This document shows positions 1-7,894 of a DNA stretch of 48,051 nt, in pieces. Where the stretch lies: positions 1 to 48,051 of the forward strand of contig JACCWP010000004.1 of the NCBI GenBank assembly GCA_013697585.1, written 5' to 3'. How positions within the stretch are numbered: the first letter of the stretch is position 1; each line of letters starts with the position of its first letter. A program made the translations under genes and the position numbers. Below the pieces are notes generated by a model, which saw only the letters and a program-made list of their open reading frames with translations, was not told the DNA's origin and made no database searches. Source of the DNA: Nocardioidaceae bacterium. GTDB taxonomy: Bacteria > Actinomycetota > Actinomycetes > Propionibacteriales > Nocardioidaceae.

Positions 1-1501
1 CGGTGCGGGTCTTGCCGGCCCCGGCCGGCGCGATCAGCACGTCGATCCGGTGCCCGGCCCCGAGGAGGTGCTCGACCGCGCGCTGCTGGTCGCCGTCCAG
101 CCCGTACGCCGCGGAATGCTCGGCGGCGGTCGACTCGGGAACACCGGCTGCGCCGGCGGTCCGTCCGACGATCGCGGTAGTGAGGATGCGCCGCTCGATG
201 GCGAGGTGGGTGCGGGTGGTCCAGCGGGTGTCGGAGGCGCGGTCGGTGACGCCGTCTCGGACCGTGCCGACCTCGACCGCCTCCGGGTCGGCCACCGCCT
301 GGGCGGTCAGCATCTCGACCTGCTCGCGGACCCGGGCCGCCGAGGCGGCCCGGTTCGGCAGCTGCGCGGCGATCTCGGCGGCGAGGTCGGCGCGGGAGAA
401 CACCGCGCTGCGGGCCGCAACCGCCTGCAGCGCCCACTCGACGACGGCTGGGGAATGACCGAGCGGGGCCAGCGCCCGATCCATCGCATTCATCTGGTGG
501 CTGTGCTGGCGCCGGGCCAGGCGGTCCGCGGCCGCCGCCGCAGCCACCGACTCCCACAGGCGGTGCGGCGTCCAGCCGTGCTGGTCGGCCTCGTCGGCCC
601 ACCGCTGCTGCAGGACCCCATGGTGGGAGTGGGTCTTGGCCGGTCGGGTCTTCAGCACCGACGTCTTGACCACCCGGGCCCGTTCGGCCGGCGTCAGTGG
701 CCTGCCGAGGTCGTCCTCGAACCGGGCGATGACCGGTGCGGCGTCGGCGTCGATCGCCGCGGCCCGCTTGGACCACAGCCGGGTCAGCTCGGCGGAGATG
801 CCGGCGATCTCGGCCTGCCCGTGCTGGTTCGGCCGCTCGAAGGCCACCGGGAGGACGGGGCCGAGGCGTCGGGTGAGCTCGGCGCTTAGCGCCGCCTGGT
901 ACAGCGTCCCGGCGGCCTTCTTGTGGTGGTAGATCTCGTGCCCGTCGATGCTGCGCCACAGCCCGTCGGCGCAGCGGACCTTGTTCAGCACCAGGGCGTG
1001 GGAGTGCAGCTGCGGATCCCCTGCCCGCGAGGTGCGGTGGTCGAAGATCGCCGCCGAGAACCCGGCCGTACCGGTCTGCTCGAGCCCGTCCCGGCCGATC
1101 CGGGACACCGCGGCGTGGGTCTCCAGGTAGTCCAGCCCGGCCCGCACCGCCGCCGCGTGTGCTGCGGCGACCTGGCGGGCGACGTCGGCGCCGCCGATCG
1201 CCCACAGCGCCGAGACCGACTTCGGCGCCGAGAAGCACAAGTCGAACCCGGTCACCCCGTCGCTCCGCCACTGCCGTCCCAGCCGATTGCCAGTGGTCGG
1301 GTGCAGCGCGCGGGCGAACAGCGCCTCCAACGCCGCCTCGCCGACCACCCCACCGCAGTCAAGGCCGAGCGAGTCGAGCCCGGACCCGTACCACCGGCCG
1401 GGCGCCTCACCCTCGGCCGCGTAGTAGTCGCCGGCACTCGTCGCGACCTCGAACTGGTAGTACCGCCACGACGCGGTCCCGATCTTCGCCGAGCTCAACA
1501 C
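1..1501 (-). CDS. MobF/TrwC-family conjugative relaxase-helicase (partial, C-terminus beyond left edge)
   Basis: Reverse-strand reading from GTG at 1501: MLSSAKIGTASWRYYQFEVATSAGDYYAAEGEAPGRWYGSG...GFDLCFSAPKSVSALWAIGG...FDHRTSRAGDPQLHSHALVLNKVRCADGLWRSIDG. The His cluster (DPQLHSHALVLNK) is relaxase-like. The Walker A APAGAGKTRT lies at the extreme left edge. Absent from the ORF list because the frame has no stop in the window. Start codon uncertain. Confidence 0.9.
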   Translation of the reverse strand, partial: MLSSAKIGTASWRYYQFEVATSAGDYYAAEGEAPGRWYGSGLDSLGLDCGGVVGEAALEALFARALHPTTGNRLGRQWRSDGVTGFDLCFSAPKSVSALWAIGGADVARQVAAAHAAAVRAGLDYLETHAAVSRIGRDGLEQTGTAGFSAAIFDHRTSRAGDPQLHSHALVLNKVRCADGLWRSIDGHEIYHHKKAAGTLYQAALSAELTRRLGPVLPVAFERPNQHGQAEIAGISAELTRLWSKRAAAIDADAAPVIARFEDDLGRPLTPAERARVVKTSVLKTRPAKTHSHHGVLQQRWADEADQHGWTPHRLWESVAAAAAADRLARRQHSHQMNAMDRALAPLGHSPAVVEWALQAVAARSAVFSRADLAAEIAAQLPNRAASAARVREQVEMLTAQAVADPEAVEVGTVRDGVTDRASDTRWTTRTHLAIERRILTTAIVGRTAGAAGVPESTAAEHSAAYGLDGDQQRAVEHLLGAGHRIDVLIAPAGAGKTRT

Positions 1502-1806
1502 GCGCCGGACCGTAGCATTCTGGGAATGCACATGTCTGCACTCTTGCTGTGCTTGGGAAACTGACCGGACGGTCCCCTGTCGGCATTCACGAGAGCGCGG
1601 TCAATGACGGACATTCGCGGTTACTGACGGGCATTAAGGGTCCGGTGAGAAGCGGAAGTCTTGACGGTCTGAAGAAAGTCAGACATTTGAGGTCGGTCGG
1701 GAGTGTCGCAGGGTTCGAAGCCCCGCCCGTCGGCGACGGCCTCGTCCGTCGGGAGGCATTGCGGCTGTACCTTGAATGACCACTTGTAGCGCTCATGTGA
1801 CACCCG

Positions 1807-2469
1807 ATGGTTGTCATAACCGAAGCATCCTGGGATCGTGTCCGGGTGGACATCGGCGAACCGGCCAGCGTGGTGCTCTCCACGAGCACCCGCGCCGTGC
1901 TGCGCGCCCTCGCCGGAACGACCCAGCCGCTCACGGGCCGGGACGTGGCACGGGTGTCGTCGCTGAGCCAGAACGGGGCACACAAGGTGCTGGTGCAGCT
2001 GGTCGAGCACGGCCTGGTCCAGGCCGAGCCGGCCGGACGCGCGTTGCTGTACACGTTGCGCCGGCAGCATCTGCTGGTGGAGCCGCTGCTGGAGATCCTG
2101 AACGCCCGCGAGCGGCTCGTCGCTCGACTGGCCACCGCGGTCAGGGAGTGGCAGGTCGCGCCAGTTCACGTCAGCGTGTTCGGCTCCGCCGCCCGCGGAG
2201 ACGGCGGGGTCAGCAGCGACATCGACGTCCTGGTGGTCCGTCCGGACGGCATCGACATGGACCACCCAGGCTGGCGGCAGCAGCTGGACGCCGTGGGCGC
2301 CGTGGTCCACGAGTGGACCGGCAATCGACTGTCGTGGCTCGAGTTCGGCACGGAGGAGGTCTCGGACGCGATCAGCGGCGGGGAGGCGATCGTGGCCGAG
2401 TGGCGACGTGACTCGATCGCGCTGGCGGGCGAGCCCGTCGACGAGCTGCTGCGCGAGGCGAGGCGGTGA
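1807..2469 (+). CDS. wHTH + MNT-type nucleotidyltransferase (minimal NTase; antitoxin-like)
   Basis: N-terminal winged-HTH-like segment, then VHVSVFGSAARGDGGVSSDIDVLVV (GSxxRGD...SDID NTase motif). Stop overlaps the next start (GTGA). Confidence 0.85.
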   Translation: MVVITEASWDRVRVDIGEPASVVLSTSTRAVLRALAGTTQPLTGRDVARVSSLSQNGAHKVLVQLVEHGLVQAEPAGRALLYTLRRQHLLVEPLLEILNARERLVARLATAVREWQVAPVHVSVFGSAARGDGGVSSDIDVLVVRPDGIDMDHPGWRQQLDAVGAVVHEWTGNRLSWLEFGTEEVSDAISGGEAIVAEWRRDSIALAGEPVDELLREARR

Positions 2470-2885
2470 GTCGCCAGCAGGCGTGCGGCCCTGCCGAGGC
2501 ACGCGAGCGGCGTCAGTACGCCGAACAGCAGCTGGCCCTGGCCGAGCTCGGCGATCCATGGTCGACCCCGGCGGAACGCAAGGCCTCCGGCGGCTGTGCT
2601 GTGCTTGCCGGGATCGCGGCCGCCGACGCCGTCTGCTGCGGCCGGCTCGGCCGCCGTTCCCGCGGGCAGGACCACCGGGCGGCGCTGGACCTGCTGCGCC
2701 GGGTCGAGCCGGACGGTGGGCAGCTCGCGAAGGATCTGGAGACGGTCCTCGCCGACAAGGACGTCATGCAGTACGGCACCGCCCTGGTCACCGCCAGCCG
2801 GCATCGCAGGCTCCTGCGGGCGGTCCGCCGCCTCGTCGAGGCCGCCCGGGCCGTGGCCCAATCGGGCCCACCGCCCGGCCAGTGA
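2466..2885 (+). CDS. HEPN-like partner protein of the MNT nucleotidyltransferase
   Basis: Helical ~140 aa ORF with RSRGQDH (fits the HEPN Rx4-6H pattern) and a C-terminal DKDVMQYGTALVT segment. Coupled to the MNT gene by a GTGA overlap. Confidence 0.6.
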   Translation: MSRQQACGPAEARERRQYAEQQLALAELGDPWSTPAERKASGGCAVLAGIAAADAVCCGRLGRRSRGQDHRAALDLLRRVEPDGGQLAKDLETVLADKDVMQYGTALVTASRHRRLLRAVRRLVEAARAVAQSGPPPGQ

Positions 2886-2913
2886 TGGACGACACGCCCG
2901 GAAGTACGACTTA

Positions 2914-2938
2914 GCCGAAGACTTTTCGGCGAGTTTTT
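2914..2938 (+). terminator. Putative intrinsic terminator of the MNT/HEPN operon
   Basis: GCCGAA-GACTT-TTCGGC hairpin followed by GAGTTTTT, 29 bp after the HEPN-like stop codon. Confidence 0.55.
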
Positions 2939-3150
2939 CGTCCGTTGCCGTCCGGGCTCGTGCGCGCCAGTCCGTCCCCGTTGCTTCTCGTCCGGCCAGG
3001 CCCTTTTGGTGCGGAGACGCTCGGTAGACGAGGCCGATTCACCGCGGCATGCTGTTCGTGTTTCCAGTTCTCCACGTCCGACCGTGACCTACCGAATTGC
3101 CAGGGACTCGGATGCCGAGAACCACCGCTGCTGCAAAGGGGACGGGAGCC

Positions 3151-3351
3151 ATGAGCCTGTTGAGCGTCGATGAGGCCGCCGCCCGGCTGGGCACGGGCCC
3201 ACGGTTCGTCCGGCGGCTGATCGCCGAGCGCCGGATCAGCTTCGTCAAGCTCGGCCGCCATGTCCGGATCGACTCCCACGACCTGGACGCGTACGTCGCC
3301 GCCGGTCGGGTCGAGCTGCCCGACCGGCGGGTCGAGGCGGGCCGACCCTGA
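3151..3351 (+). CDS. Excisionase/AlpA-like helix-turn-helix protein
   Basis: MSLLSVDEAAARLGTGPRFVRRLIAERRISFVKLGRHVRIDSHDLDAYVAAGRV is a typical Xis/MerR-like HTH next to an integrase. Confidence 0.85.
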   Translation: MSLLSVDEAAARLGTGPRFVRRLIAERRISFVKLGRHVRIDSHDLDAYVAAGRVELPDRRVEAGRP

Positions 3352-3368
3352 TCCGGGACGGCGCCGCG

Positions 3369-4676
3369 CTAGCGCAAGGCAGTACCGATGCGTTCGTTCG
3401 CCAGCTCCTCGTCGCCGGCCAGGGCGCCTACGTAGGTGGAGACAAGCGTCTCGACGCTGTGGCCCATCCGGCGAGCAACGTCGCCGAGGGGGACCCCGGC
3501 CCGCAACCAGGTGGTGGCCGCCGCGTGGCGGCAGTCGTACACGCGCAACGGGCGGTGGCCGATCTCGCGGAGCGCCCGGCGCCAGGACCGCGCCCAGTTC
3601 GAGGCGGTTGGCCGCTTGCCTGAACGGGTGCGGAAGATGAACTCGTCATCGGTGAAGGCGTGCGCACCGATCCAGTCCCGGAGGACGGTCACGAGCTGCG
3701 GCGGCACGGGAACGGATCGAGGACCGGTCTTGGGTTCACCTGGTTCGTCGTGACCGACGTCGGCCTCGTGTACGTCGATGCGTCCCCAACCCTGTTCGGG
3801 AAGGTGCAGATGTCGCGGCCGGAGCATGACGACCTCCGCCGGGCGAAGTCCTCCGTAGTAGGCGACGGCGGTCATCGCCTGGTACGTGCGGCTGGCCGGC
3901 TGCTGGGTCGCGATGGCGGCGATGGCGGCCGCCATCGTGGCGGGATCAGGAAGCCGCCCGGTGTCCACGGCTCGGCGCACCCGGACGGACTTGCGCTGCG
4001 CGCGTCCTCGCGAGGCGGGCGGCCACGGATCGGCCGGCAGGATGTCCAGCTCGACGGCCCGGCGCACGCAGGCCTTCGCCGTCTTGCGGAACCGGCCCGC
4101 GGTCGACGCCCCCAACGGCGTGCCGTTCGCCCCCAGCCCGAGCCGTTGCTCGACGTCGGCCAGCTGCTGGCGATTGAGCTGGCCGAGCTGGAGGCACCAG
4201 CGCGCCAGCCAGCGTTCGCACGGGTCCTCGGTCGATACGAGTCCGGGAGGCAGGCTCCGCAGCAGGTAACCCCGCAGACCCTGCGGAGCGGGGGGTGCCG
4301 TTGGGTGCACGAGCAGCGGGACGAAGCGAGCCAGCGCCTCGACCGCGGATGCCCGGGTCCGGGGCTGCCACTCCGCCCACTGCTCGGCGAGCCAACGCCG
4401 AGCCCAGTCGTGCATCTGCACGTCCTCTGGCGCGGGCAGCCAGCTGGCCGGCTCGCCACCGACGTCGAAGGTTTGGCCGGTGCGCTGGGCCTGCATCAGC
4501 ACGGACCGGTAGCGCTCCGCCTCGGCCCTGGTGCGAAACGACTTGCTGTGCTGGCGCCCGTCGAGCGACCAGCGCACGATCCACGGCCGCCGGTGCCGGG
4601 TGCTGGACCCTCGCCGCTGGACGCCGAACACCTTGACGTCCTGGATCGGCCGCCGGCCTTCTGTTGGGAGGAGCAT
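3369..4676 (-). CDS. Tyrosine recombinase/integrase
   Basis: C-terminal catalytic block ...YYGGLRPAEVVMLRPRHLHL...PLRVYDCRHAAATTWLRAGVPLGDVARRMGHSVETLVSTYVGAL. Start trimmed to MLLPTEGRR because the longer ORF translates the antisense of the tRNA fragment. Confidence 0.92.
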   Translation of the reverse strand: MLLPTEGRRPIQDVKVFGVQRRGSSTRHRRPWIVRWSLDGRQHSKSFRTRAEAERYRSVLMQAQRTGQTFDVGGEPASWLPAPEDVQMHDWARRWLAEQWAEWQPRTRASAVEALARFVPLLVHPTAPPAPQGLRGYLLRSLPPGLVSTEDPCERWLARWCLQLGQLNRQQLADVEQRLGLGANGTPLGASTAGRFRKTAKACVRRAVELDILPADPWPPASRGRAQRKSVRVRRAVDTGRLPDPATMAAAIAAIATQQPASRTYQAMTAVAYYGGLRPAEVVMLRPRHLHLPEQGWGRIDVHEADVGHDEPGEPKTGPRSVPVPPQLVTVLRDWIGAHAFTDDEFIFRTRSGKRPTASNWARSWRRALREIGHRPLRVYDCRHAAATTWLRAGVPLGDVARRMGHSVETLVSTYVGALAGDEELANERIGTALR

Positions 4677-4728
4677 GGGAGGGACACTACTTCCGACCGA
4701 TGACAGTCCTCTGACCAGCACTTTTGCC

Positions 4729-4785
4729 GGGATAGAGCATCGGCCTCCGAAGCCGTGTGCGCAGGTTCGAATCCTGCCGGGGGCA
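4729..4785 (+). other. Partial tRNA-Arg(CCG) 3' fragment = candidate attR of the integrated element
   Basis: GGGATAGAGCATCGGCCTCCGAAGCCGTGTGCGCAGGTTCGAATCCTGCCGGGGGCA: 3' D-arm, anticodon arm with loop CTCCGAA (anticodon CCG), T-arm GCAGGTTCGAATCCTGC and acceptor 3' strand. The 5' acceptor and 5' D-stem are missing. Confidence 0.9.
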
Positions 4786-4844
4786 CTCATGCGGCTTGTG
4801 CCTTGCCGCCCCCTCACGCGGCGACCCGCGGCGGCCCCGGTGGA

Positions 4845-5417
4845 TCAACGCACCCCGGCTCTCGAGCTGCGTGGACGAGTGCCCACGTCGAGGCAAACCC
4901 GGCAGTACAGGTCTGGCCGCTCCAGGCCATTGGTCAGTGCGGCGGTGGTGCGGTCGACCGCCGCACTCACCTCGGCGAGGTCGCAGAAAAGTTCGAGAGT
5001 GAGGCGCAGGTCGATGACCAGCTGGTGGCGGTCGCGCAGTACGACCCCCCGCGCCGTGCGCACGTCGTGGCGAGCCTCGAGGTCGGCACAGGCCACCGCG
5101 ACGGCGCTGCCTGCGTCAACCCCGAGCCGCCCCTCCGAGCCCGATCCCGCCAGCCTCAGGACGCCCACCCGGCGGGCAGGAGCATGCGCGAACAGCCAGC
5201 GCAGACCCAGCACCAGCAGCAGGAACGACACACCGCCGAGCGCCCATGGCCACCATGGTCGATCCGTCAGCTCGAGTGCGGCGGCGCTGTCGACCTCGGC
5301 GGGCAACCAGCTCCACCAGCCGTAGAACCACCCGGCCGCGATGATCGCTCCGGCGATCACGGTGAGGCCGACCAGCAAGGTGACAACGCGGTCGAGCGAC
5401 GTCGTGGTGCGAGTCAT
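4845..5417 (-). CDS. AmaP/DUF6286-like alkaline-shock membrane anchor protein
   Basis: MTRTTTSLDRVVTLLVGLTVIAGAIIAAGWFYGW...: two TM segments plus a soluble domain, in an Asp23 gene cluster. Confidence 0.65.
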   Translation of the reverse strand: MTRTTTSLDRVVTLLVGLTVIAGAIIAAGWFYGWWSWLPAEVDSAAALELTDRPWWPWALGGVSFLLLVLGLRWLFAHAPARRVGVLRLAGSGSEGRLGVDAGSAVAVACADLEARHDVRTARGVVLRDRHQLVIDLRLTLELFCDLAEVSAAVDRTTAALTNGLERPDLYCRVCLDVGTRPRSSRAGVR

Positions 5418-5421
5418 GCGC

Positions 5422-5976
5422 TCACCCTTTTCCTGTGTCCCGGACCTTGATCCGGGGTACGGCTTGCAACGGTCGCAACCGTTCCTCGAGCGCTGCTGCC
5501 ACCCGCTCCTCGAGGGCGCGATCACGGCCGACCGACAGGCCACGGATGCGAACGCTAAGCGTGCTGGCCCTTGCCGTTGCGTGCGCGCTGTCGACGCCGT
5601 CGCAGTCTTCAGCGGTCGCCGCTGCCAGACGACCGAGGCCGCGATCGAGCAAGAAGACCCCGGTGTCGGCGCGCACGCGGGTGCCGAGGTAGCGACGCGG
5701 CCGCACGGCGACATAGGCCACCAGCAGCCCAAGCAGGGCCGCCACGACGGCGACGATCACCCACCAGTACTGGGGGCCTACCCCGTCGGTCCAGCCGAGC
5801 CCCTGCTCGATCCACGCCGGGCCGGTGATGGCCCCGATGTAGACCAGGACATCGTGGCCACCCACGCCCGCAAGACCGACCAGGATGAGGGACCACAAGA
5901 CACCGAGGACTGCGACGCGTGCGAAGGCGCGAGGGTCCTTGGCCGCCGGCGGGGCCTGAGGGGAACCGCTACTCAC
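5422..5976 (-). CDS. DUF6286-like membrane protein of the Asp23 cluster
   Basis: GTG start; two TM helices (VLGVLWSLILVGLAGV, WWVIVAVVAALLGLLVAYVAV) and a C-terminal soluble domain. Overlaps the upstream Asp23 stop. Confidence 0.6.
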   Translation of the reverse strand: MSSGSPQAPPAAKDPRAFARVAVLGVLWSLILVGLAGVGGHDVLVYIGAITGPAWIEQGLGWTDGVGPQYWWVIVAVVAALLGLLVAYVAVRPRRYLGTRVRADTGVFLLDRGLGRLAAATAEDCDGVDSAHATARASTLSVRIRGLSVGRDRALEERVAAALEERLRPLQAVPRIKVRDTGKG

Positions 5977-6353
5977 TGGACCCTCCGCTCGGCATGGCTT
6001 GGGCGACGCTCGAATCGAGCCACGGTGACGTTGACCCCGGCGACCGACAACCCGGTGAGCTGCCCGACCTCGTGGGTGACCTCTGCACGTACGCGACGAG
6101 CCACCTCTCCGGCGCCGTGCGGCCACAGGACCGCGACATCCACAGTCACGCGGACGATGTCGCCGGCCACGGTGCTCGACACCCGCGGGTAGCTGCGGCC
6201 GACGAGCCGGTCCAACCCCGACCCGCTCCGGAGCACTCCGTCGACTTGCTCGGCCGCCCGCGTGGCGATCCGCTCGATCGCGCGACTCGCGATGTGCAAG
6301 CGGCCGCGCTGCTCCGGTCGGGCCGGATGCAAGGACGGGTCGCTCTCAGTCAC
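5973..6353 (-). CDS. Asp23/Gls24 family envelope stress response protein
   Basis: GRLHIASRAIERIATRAAEQVDGVL...VRVTVDVAVLWPHGAGEVARRVRAEVTHEVGQLTGLSVAGVNVTVARF; GTG start. Confidence 0.8.
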   Translation of the reverse strand: MTESDPSLHPARPEQRGRLHIASRAIERIATRAAEQVDGVLRSGSGLDRLVGRSYPRVSSTVAGDIVRVTVDVAVLWPHGAGEVARRVRAEVTHEVGQLTGLSVAGVNVTVARFERRPSHAERRVQ

Positions 6354-6525
6354 GACGTCGCCCGCCCAGCAACGAGCTCAGATCGATCTCGCCATCAAAC
6401 TGCCCGCCCAGCACATAGCCGACGGCGCCGAGGACCAGCGCGACCAGGAAGGCACTGAAACCGCCGATCGCCGCGGCAATCCCCAGCAACAGCCCAACGA
6501 TGAGGCCGAGAGTGGACGTGGTCAT
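6350..6525 (-). CDS. Small DUF2273-like membrane protein (58 aa)
   Basis: Read directly from the reverse strand: MTTSTLGLIVGLLLGIAAAIGGFSAFLVALVLGAVGYVLGGQFDGEIDLSSLLGGRRRD. Below the ORF-track length cutoff. GTGA overlap with the downstream Asp23 gene. Confidence 0.8.
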
Positions 6526-6571
6526 GTTCTTCTCCTTGCTGCCGGGTGAAACCCGGCAAGTACGTAGGCAC

Positions 6572-6874
6572 TCACAACTGCGAGAAGCGTCGCGCCCCGG
6601 GCGCGGAGCGGGGTAACGCAGAACGGACCCGATTGACAGCGGTCAACACCCGTCGGCGCAGTGCATGCCGGGAGCGCAGCGCCCGCAGCCACGAGTGCCG
6701 CAGCGGTTCGATCCGCTGCTCGGCGCGAACGCGTGCGGCGTCGATCTCGGCGAGCGCCCGGACGAACTCGTCCGGGTCACCGCCGCGATCTGGGTGCAGC
6801 CGGCGCGCGGCTCGTCGCCGGGCGGCGGCCCACTGCTCCAGACGCCGGGCCTCGCCTCTCGGGCGCGGCCTCAC
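6572..6874 (-). CDS. Small J-domain-like protein
   Basis: Contains RRAARRLHPDRGGDPDEFVRALAEIDAAR, resembling the HPD loop and helix III of J-domains. Overlaps the upstream gene. Confidence 0.5.
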   Translation of the reverse strand: MRPRPRGEARRLEQWAAARRRAARRLHPDRGGDPDEFVRALAEIDAARVRAEQRIEPLRHSWLRALRSRHALRRRVLTAVNRVRSALPRSAPGARRFSQL

Positions 6875-7212
6875 GTGCTGGCCACCGGCACCGAGTCGTG
6901 GGGCCCCAGCACGTCTTGGACGACGACGTCAACTGGCCGACCAGCGGCTGCGACGGCCGCTGCCCGTACGGCGTCAGCCGTACGGAGCAGGTCGGCCTCC
7001 CAGGCCAGCATGACGTGGACCTCGACGAGGTCGGCGCGCAGCTGGACGCCGACCACCCGGCGACCCGGCAGGTGTGTCGCGACCTCCCCGAAGCGTCCCG
7101 GGTGCATGGCCACGACGCCAGGCACGGCCGTCACGGCCGCGACGACCCGCTCGGCAAGCACGTCGTCTCCGACGTCGCCGGATTCCGACGCGCTGGGAAC
7201 CGAAGCACTCAC
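6871..7212 (-). CDS. Asp23/Gls24-like protein (divergent)
   Basis: VAAVTAVPGVVAMHPG...VGVQLRADLVEVHVMLAWEADLLRTADAVRAAAVAAAGRPVDVVVQDV; position in the Asp23 cluster. Confidence 0.55.
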   Translation of the reverse strand: MSASVPSASESGDVGDDVLAERVVAAVTAVPGVVAMHPGRFGEVATHLPGRRVVGVQLRADLVEVHVMLAWEADLLRTADAVRAAAVAAAGRPVDVVVQDVLGPHDSVPVAST

Positions 7213-7709
7213 TGGACGCGCGGCGGCTGCTGCTCGTCGGTGTCCTCGTCATCCTGGTTGGGAAGGAAGATGTCGGCGATGGCCACATTGACCTCCGTGA
7301 CCTGCAGCCCGGTCATGCGCTCCACCGAGCTGATGACGTTGCGACGAATACCCTCGGCAAGGTCGACGATCGAGACTCCGAAGTCGGCGACAAGCTCGAC
7401 GTCGATAGCGGCTTGACGCTCGCCAACCTCGACCAGGACACCCTGCGAATGGTTGGTGCGGCTGCCGGGGATCCGCTCGCGGATTGCGCCGACAGCGCGC
7501 GCGGCACCGCCTCCGAGGGAGTGCACTCCAGCCACGTCGCGGGTCGCGATGCCCGCGATCTTGGCCACCACCGAGTCGGCGATCGAGGTGCGCCCTTGCT
7601 TGGTGACCAGAGCGTTGCTCGACTCGGGTGCGTTGCTCGACTCGGGTGCAGTGGTGGGCGCGGCCCCCTTGCCCGACTGCTGGTGGGCGCTTGGGCTGGT
7701 CGTGGTCAC
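7209..7709 (-). CDS. Asp23/Gls24 family envelope stress response protein
   Basis: GRTSIADSVVAKIAGIATRDVAGVHSLGG...AAIDVELVADFGVSIVDLAEGIRRNVISSVERMTGLQVTEVNVAIADIFLP. Confidence 0.85.
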   Translation of the reverse strand: MTTTSPSAHQQSGKGAAPTTAPESSNAPESSNALVTKQGRTSIADSVVAKIAGIATRDVAGVHSLGGGAARAVGAIRERIPGSRTNHSQGVLVEVGERQAAIDVELVADFGVSIVDLAEGIRRNVISSVERMTGLQVTEVNVAIADIFLPNQDDEDTDEQQPPRVQ

Positions 7710-7747
7710 GTGAGGTCCTCTCGTAGGTGTTCGGGTCGGTACGCAGT

Positions 7748-7802
7748 GCAGACGTCTGCCGTGACTGGATCGTCACGGGTGAGCGGCCGTGATCCACGTC
7801 AC
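7748..7802. promoter_or_regulatory. Palindrome-rich divergent control region between the asp23 operon and the ECF sigma gene
   Basis: GCAGACGTCTGC (7748-7759), GTGACTGGATCGTCAC (7761-7776) and GTGATCCACGTCAC (7789-7802; CRP-like GTGA-N6-TCAC). Confidence 0.5.
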
Positions 7803-7894
7803 AGCGCCCCGTCCCCGTCGTGCCGGCAGCCGACTAGGCTGCTTGCCGCGGCAAGCCGATGGTGTCGCCCGCGGTCGAAGGAGTGCGTAGCGGA

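Larger units (their letters stand above)
1..4785. mobile_element. Right-hand portion of a tRNA-Arg-integrated, probably conjugative element (left end outside window)
   Basis: MobF relaxase, MNT/HEPN pair, Xis-like HTH, tyrosine integrase, then a partial tRNA-Arg 3' sequence directly beside the integrase. Chromosomal-type genes start immediately after. Confidence 0.85.

Noticed and set aside
4729-4785. Complete tRNA-Arg gene
   Set aside because: The 5' acceptor strand and 5' D-stem are missing; only the 3' portion is present.
4496-4896. ORFs MPPAGFEPAHTASEADALSRQK... and ...CPRQDSNLRTRLRRPMLYPGK...
   Set aside because: Antisense translation of the partial tRNA-Arg; known artefact type.
7859-7894. 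ATG 7859 as the definite ECF sigma start
   Set aside because: A 16-bp palindrome abuts it and no Shine-Dalgarno is evident; GTG 7895 has AAGGAG upstream.
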